This document shows positions 1-6,758 of a stretch of 16,024 bases of DNA, piece after piece. The position numbers and the translations under genes were made by a program. The notes under the pieces are model-generated. The model made no database searches. It worked only from the letters and a program-made list of their open reading frames with translations, and was not told the DNA's origin. The DNA comes from JBBDMX01 sp038241095 (GTDB lineage Bacteria > Planctomycetota > Phycisphaerae > Phycisphaerales > Phycisphaeraceae): the NCBI GenBank assembly GCA_038241095.1, contig JBBRGB010000056.1:1-16024 (forward strand), given 5' to 3'. Position 1 is the first letter of the stretch. Every line of letters begins with the position of its first letter.

Positions 1-1663
1 CGCCGGGGAAGGTCATTTCGTCGCTGACTTTTTTGGCAATGTTGCGGGCGATGACGTGGCAGGTCGCGTCGTCCACTCGTTCGGGATCGACGATGACCCG
101 CACCTCGCGGCCAGCCTGGATGGCGAATGCCCCGCGCACGCCATCCATGCCGTTGGCGATCTCTTCCAACTGCTGGAGGCGCTTGATGTATTTTTCCAAG
201 GTCTCGCGGCGAGCGCCGGGCCGGGCGCCGCTGATGGCGTCGGCCGCCATGACGATGGGCGTGTAGGGGCTGGTGGCGGGGATGTCGTTGTGGTGGCCGG
301 CGATGGCGTTGAGGACTTCTTCGCGTTCGCCGAACTTGCGGCAGAAGTCAGCGCCGATAGCGGGGTGGCCACCTTCGGTGTCGTGATCCAGCGCCTTGCC
401 GATGTCGTGGAGGAACCCGCAACGCCGGGCAAGGGTGCCGTCCAAGCCGAGTTCATCGGCGATGACCTGGCAGAGGTAGGCGGTTTCCATCGAGTGGCGG
501 AGGATGTTTTGCCCGTAGCTGGTGCGGTAGTGCAGTCGGCCGAGGGTCTCGACGATCCGCGGGTGCAGGCCGGTGATGTTGGCCTCGATGGCCGCATCCT
601 TGCCGAACTTGATGAGCCGCTGGCCCATCTCCTTGTTGATCTGCTCGACGATCTCCTCGATGCGCGCCGGGTGGATGCGGCCATCGTCAATCAACTTGCT
701 CAAGGCCTCGGCAGCCACGGCCCGACGCACCGGGTCAAAGCACGAAACCACAATCACGCCCGGCGTGTCATCGACAATCACATCCACTCCCGTCGCCTTC
801 TCAAAGGCGCGAATGTTGCGGCCTTCACGCCCAATGACACGACCCTTCATGTCGTCGCTGGGAATGGGCACGGCGTTGACCGTGCTCTCAGCCGTGTGCT
901 CGCTGGCGTAACGCTGAATCGCCTGCAACGTGATCTTCAAGGCGTTGTCCTTGGCCTCGTCCTCGGCACGGGTCATGGCGTGCTGCACCAAGAGCGAAGC
1001 CTCGCGCTGCACCTCGTCCTCCACCAGCTTCAACGCCTGCTTGCGGGCGTCCTCCACGCTCATGTTGGCGACCTTGAGCAACGCCTGCTTCTGCTCGTCA
1101 CGCGACTTTTCCAGCAGCTCCTTGCGCTGGGCCATGATGCCGTCAATCTCGGCTTCCTTCTGCTTGATCACGGCCTCGCGTTTCTTGACGTCGATCTCCT
1201 GCTCGTCCAAGTATTTTTCCTTGGTCGTCAGGGTGTCGAGCTTGCGGTCGAGGTTGTCCTCACGCTTGGTCAGACGGCGCTCGGCCTCCTTGATCTCGTT
1301 GCGTTCCGCATCGACCTCTTTTTCAAAATCGACGCGGCGCTTGGAAAGCTCCTCGCGGAAGTCGAGTTCGAGGCGACGGGTCAGGCTCTGGGCCTCGGTC
1401 TGGGCGCTCTTGGTGATGTCATCGGCGGTCTTGCGGGCCTCGGCGATGGCGCGCTGGGCATCTTCGAGAATCTTGCGGGCGTCGGCGGCGGAGCGGGAGG
1501 CACTGAGCTTGAGGAAGATGACCGCCACGACGACGCCGATGACCAGGCCCACGATCAGGGCGATGATGGCGAGAATCATGCCGCCGTTGCCGGGGCTTCC
1601 GGGGGCGGGGGCACTACCGGGGGCGGGGGCTTGAGCCAGGATTGTCCAGAGGTTGATGGGCAC
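1..1663 (-). CDS. rny: Ribonuclease Y (5' part; 3' end beyond left edge)
   Basis: Membrane-anchored endoribonuclease that starts bulk mRNA decay in bacteria lacking RNase E. The 554 codons present show, in order: a Pro/Ala/Gly-rich N-terminus (1-28), a transmembrane helix (about 29-52), a long charged coiled coil (about 55-245), a KH domain with the GxxG loop GREG (278-281), and an HD domain with HSMETAY (His390), LHDIGKA (His419-Asp420) and AGHHND (455-460). The family usually has about 510-530 residues, so only the extreme C-terminus is missing, cut by the window edge. I chose the GTG at 1663 because GAAAGG lies 7 nt upstream. An ATG at 1690 is in frame but lies inside a strong hairpin and has no Shine-Dalgarno. 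An ATG at 1579 would start right at the membrane helix, as in many RNase Y proteins. Identity is very secure; the start is less so. Confidence 0.95.
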   Translation of the reverse strand, partial: MPINLWTILAQAPAPGSAPAPGSPGNGGMILAIIALIVGLVIGVVVAVIFLKLSASRSAADARKILEDAQRAIAEARKTADDITKSAQTEAQSLTRRLELDFREELSKRRVDFEKEVDAERNEIKEAERRLTKREDNLDRKLDTLTTKEKYLDEQEIDVKKREAVIKQKEAEIDGIMAQRKELLEKSRDEQKQALLKVANMSVEDARKQALKLVEDEVQREASLLVQHAMTRAEDEAKDNALKITLQAIQRYASEHTAESTVNAVPIPSDDMKGRVIGREGRNIRAFEKATGVDVIVDDTPGVIVVSCFDPVRRAVAAEALSKLIDDGRIHPARIEEIVEQINKEMGQRLIKFGKDAAIEANITGLHPRIVETLGRLHYRTSYGQNILRHSMETAYLCQVIADELGLDGTLARRCGFLHDIGKALDHDTEGGHPAIGADFCRKFGEREEVLNAIAGHHNDIPATSPYTPIVMAADAISGARPGARRETLEKYIKRLQQLEEIANGMDGVRGAFAIQAGREVRVIVDPERVDDATCHVIARNIAKKVSDEMTFPG

Positions 1664-1685
1664 GTATAAACCTTTCAAGCGCCGT

Positions 1686-1734
1686 CGCATTGGCTTGCCG
1701 GGTCACGATCCAACGGTGACACCAGCCCAATGCG
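1686..1734 (-). promoter_or_regulatory. Strong hairpin in the rny leader
   Basis: Read on the minus strand, CGCATTGG(G)CT pairs with AGCCAATGCG (10 bp with one bulged G), and inside it GTCAC pairs with GTGAC around a 9-nt loop. The 3' foot ends about 22 nt before the GTG start of rny, just upstream of its GAAAGG ribosome-binding site. It buries the alternative ATG at 1690. A role in control of translation or decay of the rny mRNA is inference; the pairing itself is directly visible. Confidence 0.5.
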
Positions 1735-1765
1735 GGCGGTAAAGGGCACGGGCCATCTGTGACGC

Positions 1766-1794
1766 AAAAGGACAAACACCCTGGAACGAGGGTG
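1766..1794 (-). promoter_or_regulatory. Attenuator-like hairpin upstream of rny
   Basis: On the minus strand CACCCT-cgttcc-AGGGTG forms a 6-bp hairpin followed directly by the T-rich run TTTGTCCTTTT. This resembles a weak intrinsic terminator about 100-130 nt before the rny start. The stem is short and the T run is interrupted, so termination would be partial at best. Confidence 0.3.
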
Positions 1795-2049
1795 GGTCGA
1801 GGCGAAAACCAACGAAGGCCGATCAACTTGGCATTGACGGGGCCGGCTTACTGGCGATGAACACCCCACACTGGTGGTGTCCACGAAAGGGTGGGAGGGG
1901 CATCCATGCCCGGAACGCGACTACCCGGCGGGGCCTGGGGAACGCCCAGACACACGGGGTTGAGGCAACCGGGGATTGTGAAAAAGTCATTCACGCCGCA
2001 TCCACCACGAAAGAAACCAGAAGGCTAGGCAAAACGTCAATCTATGTCA

Positions 2050-2094
2050 CTCTCTGTAAGTCGAGAGCGTCCGATGACTTATCATCGTCATCGG
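2050..2094. other. Tandem hairpins, possible structured RNA element
   Basis: CTCTC (2050-2054) pairs with GAGAG (2063-2067) around an 8-nt loop. Three bases on, CCGATGAC (2071-2078) pairs perfectly with GTCATCGG (2087-2094), also around an 8-nt loop. Two adjacent perfect stems in an AT-richer patch suggest an RNA element or a protein-binding site. No T tract follows on either strand, so this is not a standard terminator. Confidence 0.3.
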
Positions 2095-2352
2095 CTGATC
2101 GGCGCGGGCGTTGATTCGGAAAATCGCCTAAACAAGCGTCCGAAGCGGCCGTGCCGGTTGTTCCCGCGCTTGGCGGAGCGAATCAAGGGGAGATGTCGCA
2201 AAGCGTAAAGCCCGCGTCACCATCACCCGTCCCGACGTTGTGCAAATGTTACACGCCGGTTAACCCATCTTACCCGCCGGGGTGTCACGGCGTCAAATCG
2301 GCGAAAAACCACAAGAGGTTTGCTTGCCAATGCGGTCGGTGCGAGTGGTTCA

Positions 2353-2381
2353 AAGACGCGCGGCGGGGACGCCGCGGCTAT
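2353..2381 (+). repeat. Dispersed hairpin repeat, variant A, single copy
   Basis: The 29-nt unit is identical to 8077-8105. Its core is CGCGGCG-GGGA-CGCCGCG (2359-2376), a perfect 7-bp stem with a four-base loop, preceded by GACG and followed by GGCTAT. It lies 66 bases past the nuoB stop codon, in the direction of nuoB transcription. Confidence 0.8.
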
Positions 2382-2413
2382 GACAGATGAGTGCAAAGAA
2401 CACGCCGCTCATT

Positions 2414-2433
2414 CTCAAGACTCAAGACTCAAG
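2414..2433 (+). repeat. CTCAAGA heptamer tract
   Basis: Two full CTCAAGA units plus a six-base partial unit in tandem, between the nuoB stop and the hairpin repeat. The same heptamer recurs at 7971-7993 (reverse orientation) and 14767-14805. Confidence 0.75.
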
Positions 2434-2442
2434 CTTCATCCC

Positions 2443-3012
2443 TCACGACTGTCCCACCGTCACCGGCTGGGGTCTTACGACATGCGTGGGTTCGACGGCG
2501 ATTTGCAGGGGGATTCGTTTGCCGCGGGGGGGTAGGCCGTCCTTGTCGATGATGCGTTGGATGGCCATGATGCCCTCGATGAGGGTTTCAGGCCGGGGCG
2601 GGCAGCCGGGGACGTACACATCGACGGGGATGAACTGGTCGATGCCCTGCACCACGGCATAGGTGTCAAACACGCCGCCCGTCGAGGCGCAGGCACCCAT
2701 CGAAATGACCCACTTGGGTTCGGTCATCTGCTGATAAATGCGTTGGAGGACGGGCAGCATTTTGACCGCCACCCGACCCGCGACGATGAGCAGGTCGCTT
2801 TGACGGGGGCTGAAGCGCATGGCCTCAGCGCCGAAGCGCGCCAGGTCGTAGCGCGAGGAGGCGGTGGCCATCAGCTCGATGCCGCAGCAGGCCGTGGCAA
2901 ACGGCATGGGCCAGAGCGAACTGCGGCGAGACCAGTTGACGACCTTCTGCAACTGCGTGGTGAGCACGCCTTCGACTTCAAACGTGCCGGTGTTGGCGAT
3001 GTCGGCGACCAT
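2443..3012 (-). CDS. nuoB: NADH-quinone oxidoreductase subunit B
   Basis: Subunit of respiratory complex I that carries iron-sulfur cluster N2, the last electron carrier before quinone, on the cytoplasmic side of the membrane. The 189-residue product has the tandem cysteines Cys42-Cys43 (TACCGIELM), Cys108 (SMGACAS) and Cys137 (VPGCPPRPE). Their spacing (65 and 29 residues) matches the N2 ligands of the E. coli subunit. The start at 3012 is supported by AGGA 8 nt upstream and by a TATAAT box at 3044-3049. NuoA, C and D, which usually flank nuoB, are absent: downstream is about 780 bases without genes and upstream is an unrelated glycosidase. The product looks intact, so it probably works with subunits encoded elsewhere. 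Confidence 0.96.
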   Translation of the reverse strand: MVADIANTGTFEVEGVLTTQLQKVVNWSRRSSLWPMPFATACCGIELMATASSRYDLARFGAEAMRFSPRQSDLLIVAGRVAVKMLPVLQRIYQQMTEPKWVISMGACASTGGVFDTYAVVQGIDQFIPVDVYVPGCPPRPETLIEGIMAIQRIIDKDGLPPRGKRIPLQIAVEPTHVVRPQPVTVGQS

Positions 3013-3043
3013 GGGGTGATTCCTGCTTGATTTGCGTGGCGGA

Positions 3044-3049
3044 ATTATA
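3044..3049 (-). promoter_or_regulatory. -10 box of nuoB promoter
   Basis: A perfect TATAAT on the minus strand, 31 nt before the nuoB ATG. A start about 7 nt downstream would give a leader of roughly 25 nt carrying the AGGA ribosome-binding site. No good -35 hexamer is seen 16-18 nt upstream (TGGGAG at 17). Confidence 0.55.
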
Positions 3050-3068
3050 GGGGATTGTTTGGCAGACT

Positions 3069-3090
3069 CCCAGCCGCGGAAGCGGCTGGG
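3069..3090. repeat. Perfect 9-bp hairpin between beta-galactosidase and nuoB
   Basis: CCCAGCCGC pairs perfectly with GCGGCTGGG around a GGAA loop (plus-strand reading). It lies 21 bases past the beta-galactosidase stop and just upstream of the nuoB -10 box. It may end the glycosidase transcript, but no T tract follows it on the minus strand, so it may equally be a dispersed repeat. Confidence 0.5.
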
Positions 3091-3111
3091 CTTTGGGGGT
3101 TATTCGGAGGG

Positions 3112-5172
3112 TTATTCGTGAAGCAGGACAAAGGAAGCGTAGGCGGGGAGTGCCACAATTTTGGTGTGCTTGGCGCTGGTTTCGATATCAACGTAATTGC
3201 CCGCGTCGAGTGTCACTTTCTGTTCCCGCTCGCTGAAGTTCATCAGGAAGAGGTGGGCGTCTTTTCCTTCGCCGCGGCGCTGGACGCTGACCCCAGTGGG
3301 TGGGGTGGTTTTCAGAGCGGTGGGCAGCGCCAACGAATCGATGAGTTTGTTTGCCACGTCATCCAGAAGCCGCTGCTCGGTGCGGGCGGCGATGTGAATG
3401 GCCCGGCCTTTGCCCACGCGGTTGACGGTGGCGGCAGGGCGACCTTGGTAAAAGTCGCTGCCGTAGGTCGCCAACACCTCGCAGGTCGCGGCTTCGACGT
3501 GCACCAGGTCGGCGAAGTGCATCGCTTGGTAACTGCCTGAGAGGCCAAATGCCGCGCCCTTGGCGGTGGCTTCGACGCTCTGCGTGGCCCCTTCGGGCAG
3601 GGCATCGGTTTCCTCGGCCCAGATGCCCAGCAGTTTCCGCAGCGGGCCGGGGAAGCCGCCCAGGAAGCAGAGGTCGCTCTGATCGACCATGCCAGTGAAG
3701 TAGGTGGTAACGAGCGTGCCGCCGCGCTGGACGAAACTTTCCAGACGCTCGGCCACGCCGGGGCGCAGCATGTAGAGCATCGGCGCAATGACCAGTTGGT
3801 AGGGTGAGAGGTCCTGCACCATGTCGTTGACATCGACGGTCACGCCGCGTTGCCACAGGGGCCGATGCCATTGCCGACAGGTGTGCTCGTAAGCCTTGTG
3901 CTGATTCTGCGGGCCGGCTTCGCTGTCAATGGCCCAGCGGTTTTCCCAGTCGTAAATCACTGCGGCCTTGGCGTCCGTCACGCCACCGACCACGGCATCG
4001 AGCTTCTTCAACGTCCCGCCCAGCGCCGCGACCTCGCCAAAAACGCGCGTGTTTTCGTGGCCCACGTGATCCACCACCGCGCCGTGGAACTTCTCATACG
4101 ACCCCCGGCTCTTGCGCCACTGGAAATACATCACCGCATCCGACCCGTGCGCCACAGCTTGCAAACTCGTCAAGCGATGCACGCCCGGCCGCTTCAAGGG
4201 CGACACCTTGTTCCAATTCACCTGACTCGGTGTGGACTCCATGAGCAAGAACGGCTTGTGCTTCAAGCTCCGTGTCAGGTCGTGGGCAAAGGCTGGGCCG
4301 TGGGCCATGTCGAAAAGATCACCGACATGCCACTCCGGGTAGCTGTCCCACGACACCACATCGCACACCTCCGCCAGCTTCCAATAATTGAGCACGGGAT
4401 ACGTGCCCATGAGGTTGGTCGTCACCGGCACCTCGGGCGTGATGCGTTTCAACGGCTCGATCTCATGGCGCATGAAGTCGGCGGTCTGGTCGCTGACAAA
4501 GCGTTTCCAATCAAGCACCAAGCCATGCACGCCGGAGTCGATGGCCTCGATCTGCGACCAGTCGGTGTAGCGGTGGCTCCAGAAGGTCGTCCACCAAGCG
4601 TGGTTCAAGGCGTCTAGCGATGCATAACGGTTTTGCAGCCAGCGGCGAAATGCGGCCTTACACAGCGGGCAATGGCATTCGCCGCCGTATTCGTTGGAAA
4701 TGTGCCACATGACCAGGGCCGGGTGCTTGCCGTAACGCTCGGCGAGCTTGGTGTTGATGAGCGTGGCTTTGGCGCGATAAACCGGCGAGGTGTAACAGTG
4801 GTTGTGGCGGGCTTGTTGCGGATCACGCCGCCCGTTGGGTTCGCAGCGGCGGATTTCCTCGTACTTGGCCGCCATCCAGTTGGGCTTAGCGCCGGTGGGC
4901 GTCGCCAGATTCACCGCGATGCCGTTGGCCGCGAGCTTGTCGAGGATGGTGTCCATCCACCCAAACTCGAAGCGGCCTTCCTCCGGCTCAAGCATGGCCC
5001 AGGAAAAAATGCCCAAGCTCACGATGTTGACCCCGGCCAGCTTCATCAGCCGCATGTCCTGGTCCCAGACTTCGGGCGAGTCGATCCATTGTTCGGGGTT
5101 GTAGTCGCCTCCGTGAAGCAGGTGCGGCACGCGGGTGGAAGCGGGGAAGCGGTCAGGCATGATGAGGTCCAT
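3112..5172 (-). CDS. Beta-galactosidase, glycoside hydrolase family 42
   Basis: Retaining glycosidase that removes terminal beta-galactose. From the chosen start the product has 686 residues, typical for GH42. It opens with HGGDYNPEQW (20-29). The acid/base glutamate lies in HISNEYGG (Glu161) and the nucleophile in LLMESTPSQVNW (Glu312). Four cysteines (126, 166, 168, 171) match the structural zinc site of Thermus GH42 enzymes. A trimerisation-like domain (about 380-610) and a small beta C-terminal domain follow. No signal peptide is seen, so it is probably cytoplasmic and acts on imported oligosaccharides. An upstream in-frame ATG at 5208 lies in a dispersed repeat, so I prefer 5172; 5160 is also possible. 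No transporter or regulator adjoins it. Assignment is secure; the natural substrate is unknown. Confidence 0.93.
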   Translation of the reverse strand: MDLIMPDRFPASTRVPHLLHGGDYNPEQWIDSPEVWDQDMRLMKLAGVNIVSLGIFSWAMLEPEEGRFEFGWMDTILDKLAANGIAVNLATPTGAKPNWMAAKYEEIRRCEPNGRRDPQQARHNHCYTSPVYRAKATLINTKLAERYGKHPALVMWHISNEYGGECHCPLCKAAFRRWLQNRYASLDALNHAWWTTFWSHRYTDWSQIEAIDSGVHGLVLDWKRFVSDQTADFMRHEIEPLKRITPEVPVTTNLMGTYPVLNYWKLAEVCDVVSWDSYPEWHVGDLFDMAHGPAFAHDLTRSLKHKPFLLMESTPSQVNWNKVSPLKRPGVHRLTSLQAVAHGSDAVMYFQWRKSRGSYEKFHGAVVDHVGHENTRVFGEVAALGGTLKKLDAVVGGVTDAKAAVIYDWENRWAIDSEAGPQNQHKAYEHTCRQWHRPLWQRGVTVDVNDMVQDLSPYQLVIAPMLYMLRPGVAERLESFVQRGGTLVTTYFTGMVDQSDLCFLGGFPGPLRKLLGIWAEETDALPEGATQSVEATAKGAAFGLSGSYQAMHFADLVHVEAATCEVLATYGSDFYQGRPAATVNRVGKGRAIHIAARTEQRLLDDVANKLIDSLALPTALKTTPPTGVSVQRRGEGKDAHLFLMNFSEREQKVTLDAGNYVDIETSAKHTKIVALPAYASFVLLHE

Positions 5173-5194
5173 TGATGGCGGGAGTGGATTGTCG

Positions 5195-5263
5195 GAGCCG
5201 CGGGGCATAAGCCCCCTATTGGAAGTCCTTGCCGTTCGTCCGCGGGCTTACGCCCGTCGGCTC
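5195..5263. repeat. Inverted pair of GAGCCG...GTAAGCCC-type repeats
   Basis: The left unit (5195-5218) reads GAGCCGCGGGGCATAAGCCC and onward. The right unit (5240-5263) is its inverted relative, reading GAGCCGACGGGCGTAAGCCC on the minus strand. Each unit can also fold on itself (GGGGC/GCCCC; CGGGC/GCCCG). The pair fills most of the divergent gap between the glycosidase and the first glycosyltransferase. Confidence 0.65.
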
Positions 5264-5295
5264 TGATGCGTGCGTCGTGGCAAGCCTTATCAGGT

Positions 5296-5301
5296 TAACA
5301 T
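5296..5301 (+). promoter_or_regulatory. -10-like box, putative leaderless start
   Basis: TAACAT ends 6 nt before the ATG at 5308, with no Shine-Dalgarno in between. That spacing would place the transcription start at or next to the start codon. No clear -35 is visible. Confidence 0.4.
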
Positions 5302-5307
5302 CGCGGC

Positions 5308-6606
5308 ATGGGCGATGCAGGGCCGACAACCCGGCTGGTGGTTTTCAGCGACGATTGGGGCCGGCACCCATCGAGTTGTCAGCACCTCATCTCGCGCCTG
5401 CTGCCGTGCCATCCCACCGCCTGGGTCAACACCATCGGCACCCGCTCGCCCGGATTCTCACGCGACGACTTGGCCAAGATCGCCCGCAAACTGCGGCAAT
5501 GGACGCAACCGGCGCAACGGGGCGATGCCTTGCCCGCCAACCTGACGGTCATCACGCCACGCATGTATCCGGGCTTTCGCCGCCCTTGGCAGCGACGTTT
5601 CAACGCGCGGGCGATGGTCAAGGCGATGGGGCCTTGGCTGCGGGAAACGAGTCCATCAGGCCCAGCGGAAACCGTCGGCTCCGGGTGCCACACAGCATCC
5701 CGCAAGGGTGCTGTGTGTCCTTCGCAAACCATCGGCCTGACCACGCTGCCCATCACCGCCGACCTGCTGACGATGCGGCAAGCCCTGCCCGTGGATCGTT
5801 GGATTTACTACTGCGTCGATGACCTCGCGGCTTGGCCGGGGCTGGACACGGGTGCGCTTCAAGAGATGGAGCGGCAACAGGTGGCCTTGGCCGATGAAGT
5901 CATCGCCGTGTCTGAATCATTGCGGGAACGGCTGCGTGGCATGGGTGCCAAAGAACCGCACTTGCTGACCCACGGCATCGACCTGGCGCATTGGGCATCG
6001 CAGCAGTCAACACCGCAAACATCACTTCCCGCGTGGTGCCACGGCCTGCCCCGACCGATCCATCTTTTCTGGGGCCTGCTCGACAAGCGTCTCGACGCGG
6101 CATGGTGTCGGGTCTTGCGTGGCTTCGACGGCGGAACGCTGGTGCTGGCCGGGCCTCGTCAAACACTCGATGAGGAGATGACGCGAATGCTTGAAAAACA
6201 GGACGGCGTCATCGCGCCGGGTGCGGTGGCGTTTGATGCCTTGCCGGCCTTGGCGCGCTGGGCGGATGTGCTGGTGATGCCGTATGCGGATTTGCCCGTG
6301 ACCCGCGCCATGCAGCCGCTGAAGTTCAAGGAATATCTCGCCGCCGACTGGCCCCAAGGCAAGCCGGTGGTGGCGCGGAAGTTGCCCGCCGTGGCCGAGT
6401 GGAGCGATGCCGCGGACTTGGTGGAAACGGTGGATCAACTCCTCGCCGCCGTGCGAAGCCGGGTCGCCCAAGGTCTGCCGGAGTCACAACGCGCCGCGCG
6501 GCAAAGATTGCATGATGAAAGCTGGGAGGGCAAAGCGAGGGTGTTGGAGCAGATCATCGTGAGCTTGGGGGATGTAACACGGATGAACACCGATAAACAC
6601 AGATGA
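5308..6606 (+). CDS. Glycosyltransferase, TuaH/GT4-like
   Basis: Probable GT-B-fold glycosyltransferase acting in surface glycan assembly; donor and acceptor are unknown. The 432-residue product has an N-terminal Rossmann-like start (RLVVFSDDWG, 9-18), the block TLPITADLL (146-154), WIYYCVDD (165-172), ADEVIAVSESL (195-205) and HGIDLAHW (222-229). The C-terminal domain has HLFWGLLDKRLD (252-263) and a PLKFKEYLA segment (337-345) followed by PVVARKLPAVAEW. This pattern recalls teichuronic-acid TuaH-like enzymes. Two oddities: residues about 115-140 are low-complexity and coincide with a palindrome (5690-5716), and the last nine residues plus the stop codon come from a decamer repeat. The ATG has no Shine-Dalgarno but follows a -10-like box. 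The family call is good; the precise function is open. Confidence 0.8.
   Translation: MGDAGPTTRLVVFSDDWGRHPSSCQHLISRLLPCHPTAWVNTIGTRSPGFSRDDLAKIARKLRQWTQPAQRGDALPANLTVITPRMYPGFRRPWQRRFNARAMVKAMGPWLRETSPSGPAETVGSGCHTASRKGAVCPSQTIGLTTLPITADLLTMRQALPVDRWIYYCVDDLAAWPGLDTGALQEMERQQVALADEVIAVSESLRERLRGMGAKEPHLLTHGIDLAHWASQQSTPQTSLPAWCHGLPRPIHLFWGLLDKRLDAAWCRVLRGFDGGTLVLAGPRQTLDEEMTRMLEKQDGVIAPGAVAFDALPALARWADVLVMPYADLPVTRAMQPLKFKEYLAADWPQGKPVVARKLPAVAEWSDAADLVETVDQLLAAVRSRVAQGLPESQRAARQRLHDESWEGKARVLEQIIVSLGDVTRMNTDKHR
5690..5716 (+). repeat. Palindromic element inside a glycosyltransferase gene
   Basis: ACACAGCATCC pairs with GGGTGCTGTGT (11 bp, one T-G wobble) around the loop CGCAA. The element lies in frame and encodes about residues 128-137, within a Ser/Gly/Cys-rich stretch that separates the otherwise family-like blocks WLRE and TIGLTTLPITADLL. 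It looks like a small palindrome inserted without breaking the frame. Confidence 0.65.
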
Positions 6607-6710
6607 ACACAGATATCGAAAAATGAAAATTGCTTTTCTTCAAACAATCATTGTTTCCGCGTGGATTTCTTATCCGTGTTCATCTGTGAACATCCGTGTT
6701 GATCTGTGTT
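6576..6710. repeat. Inverted blocks of AACACnGATn decamer repeats
   Basis: Left block (6576-6615): four decamers AACACGGATG, AACACCGATA, AACACAGATG and AACACAGATA. Right block (6671-6710): four related decamers in reverse orientation. The 55-nt centre is AT-rich and contains AAACAAT-c-ATTGTTT (6642-6656). The left block encodes the end of the upstream glycosyltransferase, and an in-frame GTG at 6696 in the right block would extend the downstream one. Confidence 0.8.
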
Positions 6711-6758
6711 ACTCCGATCAATGGATTCCCGGACAATGAACGCGACCCCGATAACCCC

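Larger units (their letters stand above)
1691..2442. other. Gene-free region between nuoB and rny, rich in hairpins
   Basis: No convincing protein gene is present: the open frames here are short, lack a ribosome-binding site and have low-complexity products. Apart from the two leader hairpins listed separately, small perfect stems occur at 1898-1911 (GGGCAT/ATGCCC), 1935-1949 (CTGGG/CCCAG), 1958-1970 (GGTTG/CAACC), 1978-1994 (GTGAA/TTCAC), 2050-2067 and 2071-2094. The right end holds one copy of the dispersed hairpin repeat and a heptamer tract. I looked for tmRNA, RNase P RNA, SRP RNA and tRNA signatures and found none. The likely content is the rny promoter and leader, possibly with an unknown structured RNA. 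Confidence 0.55.

Noticed and set aside
56..1669. Long plus-strand open frame of 537 codons opposite rny
   Set aside because: It is antisense to an unmistakable RNase Y frame. Its product is a Val/Leu/Gly-rich string with no family motif, as expected from GC-rich antisense DNA.
1700..2350. tmRNA, RNase P RNA, SRP RNA or a tRNA in the gene-free region
   Set aside because: No tag-peptide codons, no conserved P4 or SRP core sequence and no T-arm with acceptor stem were found on either strand.
1857..2390. Small plus-strand genes of 79-85 codons between rny and nuoB
   Set aside because: No ribosome-binding site or -10 box at the right distance, biased low-complexity products, and the frames run through hairpin repeats.
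6696..6758. GTG start that lengthens the GT4 glycosyltransferase by 21 residues
   Set aside because: The GTG lies in the decamer repeat and the added residues do not look like a GT4 N-terminus; the ATG at 6759 is preferred, though its ribosome-binding site is poor.
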